Assembly: GCA_003218345.1 (NCBI GenBank)
Contig: QHNF01000098.1
Location: 1-5,274 of the forward strand
Direction of reading: 5' to 3'
Origin: Verrucomicrobiota bacterium
GTDB taxonomy: Bacteria; Verrucomicrobiota; Verrucomicrobiia; Chthoniobacterales; UBA10450
Length of the DNA: 5,274 bases
In this document: in pieces, positions 4,513 through 5,274 of the stretch
How the letters are laid out: each line of letters begins with the position of its first letter
Numbering within the stretch: the stretch's first letter is position 1
Made by a program: the position numbers and the translations under genes
The notes under the pieces: model-generated
Databases searched by the model: none
Told to the model about the DNA's origin: nothing
Seen by the model: only the letters and a program-made list of their open reading frames with translations

Positions 4513-5274
4513 TCATTTGCTCATCGTGAGGACAGCGCGGAAGCGCACTTTGCCGCTGTGCATCTGTTCGTAGGCTTCCGCCACGCGGCTAAGCGGATAT
4601 TTCTCAATCATCGGGTGCACGCCACTCAACGCGCTGAATTCCAATGTGTCCTGCGAATCTTTCGCGGTGCCGGAGTACCAACCAGCGACTGATCGCCTTC
4701 CCGTAATCAACGACATCATGCTAACAGTTAGCGGTTCGTTAGGCGCGGCTGGCACAAGCAGCATGCCGTTCACCGACAATCCATCCAACAGCGCGGAAAT
4801 CGCTTTTGCATTCGGCGCCGTGGCCAGAACCACGCGCGCGCCGCCGAGCTTTTGCAATTCCGCTGCTGCATCGCTGGCATCCGAATCAATGTAGTGATGT
4901 GCGCCGAGTTTTTTCGCCAGGGACTCTTTGTCCTTCCCTCGGCCGAGCGCGACGGTCTTGAATCCCATCTGCCGCGCATACTGAATTCCGAGATGTCCCA
5001 GTCCGCCGATGCCGTGCACGGCCACGACGTCGCCACCGCGCGCTCCAGAATTGCGGAGCGCGTTATAGACAGTGACGCCCGCACACATGAACGGCCCCGC
5101 TTCCTCCGCTGGCAATTCATCGGGAATCGCGGCGAGCGTTGCAGCCGGTGCGATCATGTATTCGGCATAACCGCCATCAAAATCGAAGCCTGTGACCTTG
5201 CGATTGACGCACATTGCGAAATCGCCACGCCGGCATGGCGCGCAGACGAAACAATGTCCGCCATGCCATCCCAC
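4513..5274 (-). CDS. Zinc-dependent alcohol dehydrogenase (MDR), 5' end cut by window
   Basis: The C-terminal 253 residues of a cytosolic zinc alcohol dehydrogenase oxidising alcohols or reducing aldehydes with NAD(P)(H). The frame is open to the window edge. The codon at 5274 is GTG but is an internal valine, not the start: about 85-95 residues, including the first catalytic zinc ligands, lie outside. Visible are GWHGGHC followed by the four structural-zinc cysteines (Cys8, Cys11, Cys14 and Cys22 of the visible part), the third catalytic-zinc ligand Cys64 in FMCAGVTVY, and the cofactor loop GIGGLGH (88-94). The match to bacterial AdhA/AdhP-type enzymes of about 340 residues is close. Arg112 after the second Rossmann strand (ALGRGKD) could favour NADP, but this is uncertain. 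It ends with TGA at 4515-4513; a 199-nt gap separates it from the next gene, so co-transcription is unclear. Confidence 0.95.
   Translation of the reverse strand: MGWHGGHCFVCAPCRRGDFAMCVNRKVTGFDFDGGYAEYMIAPAATLAAIPDELPAEEAGPFMCAGVTVYNALRNSGARGGDVVAVHGIGGLGHLGIQYARQMGFKTVALGRGKDKESLAKKLGAHHYIDSDASDAAAELQKLGGARVVLATAPNAKAISALLDGLSVNGMLLVPAAPNEPLTVSMMSLITGRRSVAGWYSGTAKDSQDTLEFSALSGVHPMIEKYPLSRVAEAYEQMHSGKVRFRAVLTMSK

Overview
The window looks like chromosomal DNA of a free-living, probably soil-type bacterium. My best guess is Verrucomicrobiota. This rests on a cluster of short GC-rich hairpins (3469-3591) of a kind I associate with that phylum, on scarce Shine-Dalgarno sequences, and on a secreted Gly/Tyr-rich protein with a peptidoglycan-binding tail. 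No rRNA or conserved marker is present to settle it. All six protein genes lie on the minus strand, so transcription runs from high to low coordinates. The first gene (5274 side) and the last gene (base 1 side) are cut by the window edges.

Layout in transcription order: (1) 5274-4513, C-terminal three quarters of a zinc-dependent medium-chain alcohol dehydrogenase. (2) 4512-4314, intergenic region with a 69-nt element (leader B). (3) 4313-4095, a 72-residue protein with one predicted membrane helix. (4) 4063-3590, a single-domain response regulator, 31 nt downstream and probably co-transcribed. (5) 3591-3469, a block of four tandem hairpins that also supplies the response regulator's stop codon. 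(6) 3471-3402, leader A, similar to leader B. (7) 3367-2384, a secreted Gly-rich and Tyr-rich protein with a C-terminal peptidoglycan-binding domain. (8) 2245-1, a likely three-gene operon: a zinc-free quinone-oxidoreductase-like reductase, a DoxX-family membrane protein and a short-chain dehydrogenase.

The strongest new observation is that the small membrane protein gene and the peptidoglycan-binding protein gene share an upstream element. By hand I count about 50 of 70 aligned columns identical. It sits at nearly the same distance from the start codon (34 and 33 nt), and the similarity continues into the first codons. Inside it is a 5-bp stem closing a 12-nt loop, and one base pair changes from A-T to G-C on both arms. 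This suggests a shared cis-regulatory RNA or operator joining the signalling pair and the envelope protein into one regulon.

The downstream operon, with its two reductases and DoxX protein, fits handling of reactive carbonyl or quinone compounds or redox stress. No dedicated regulator for it is visible in the window.
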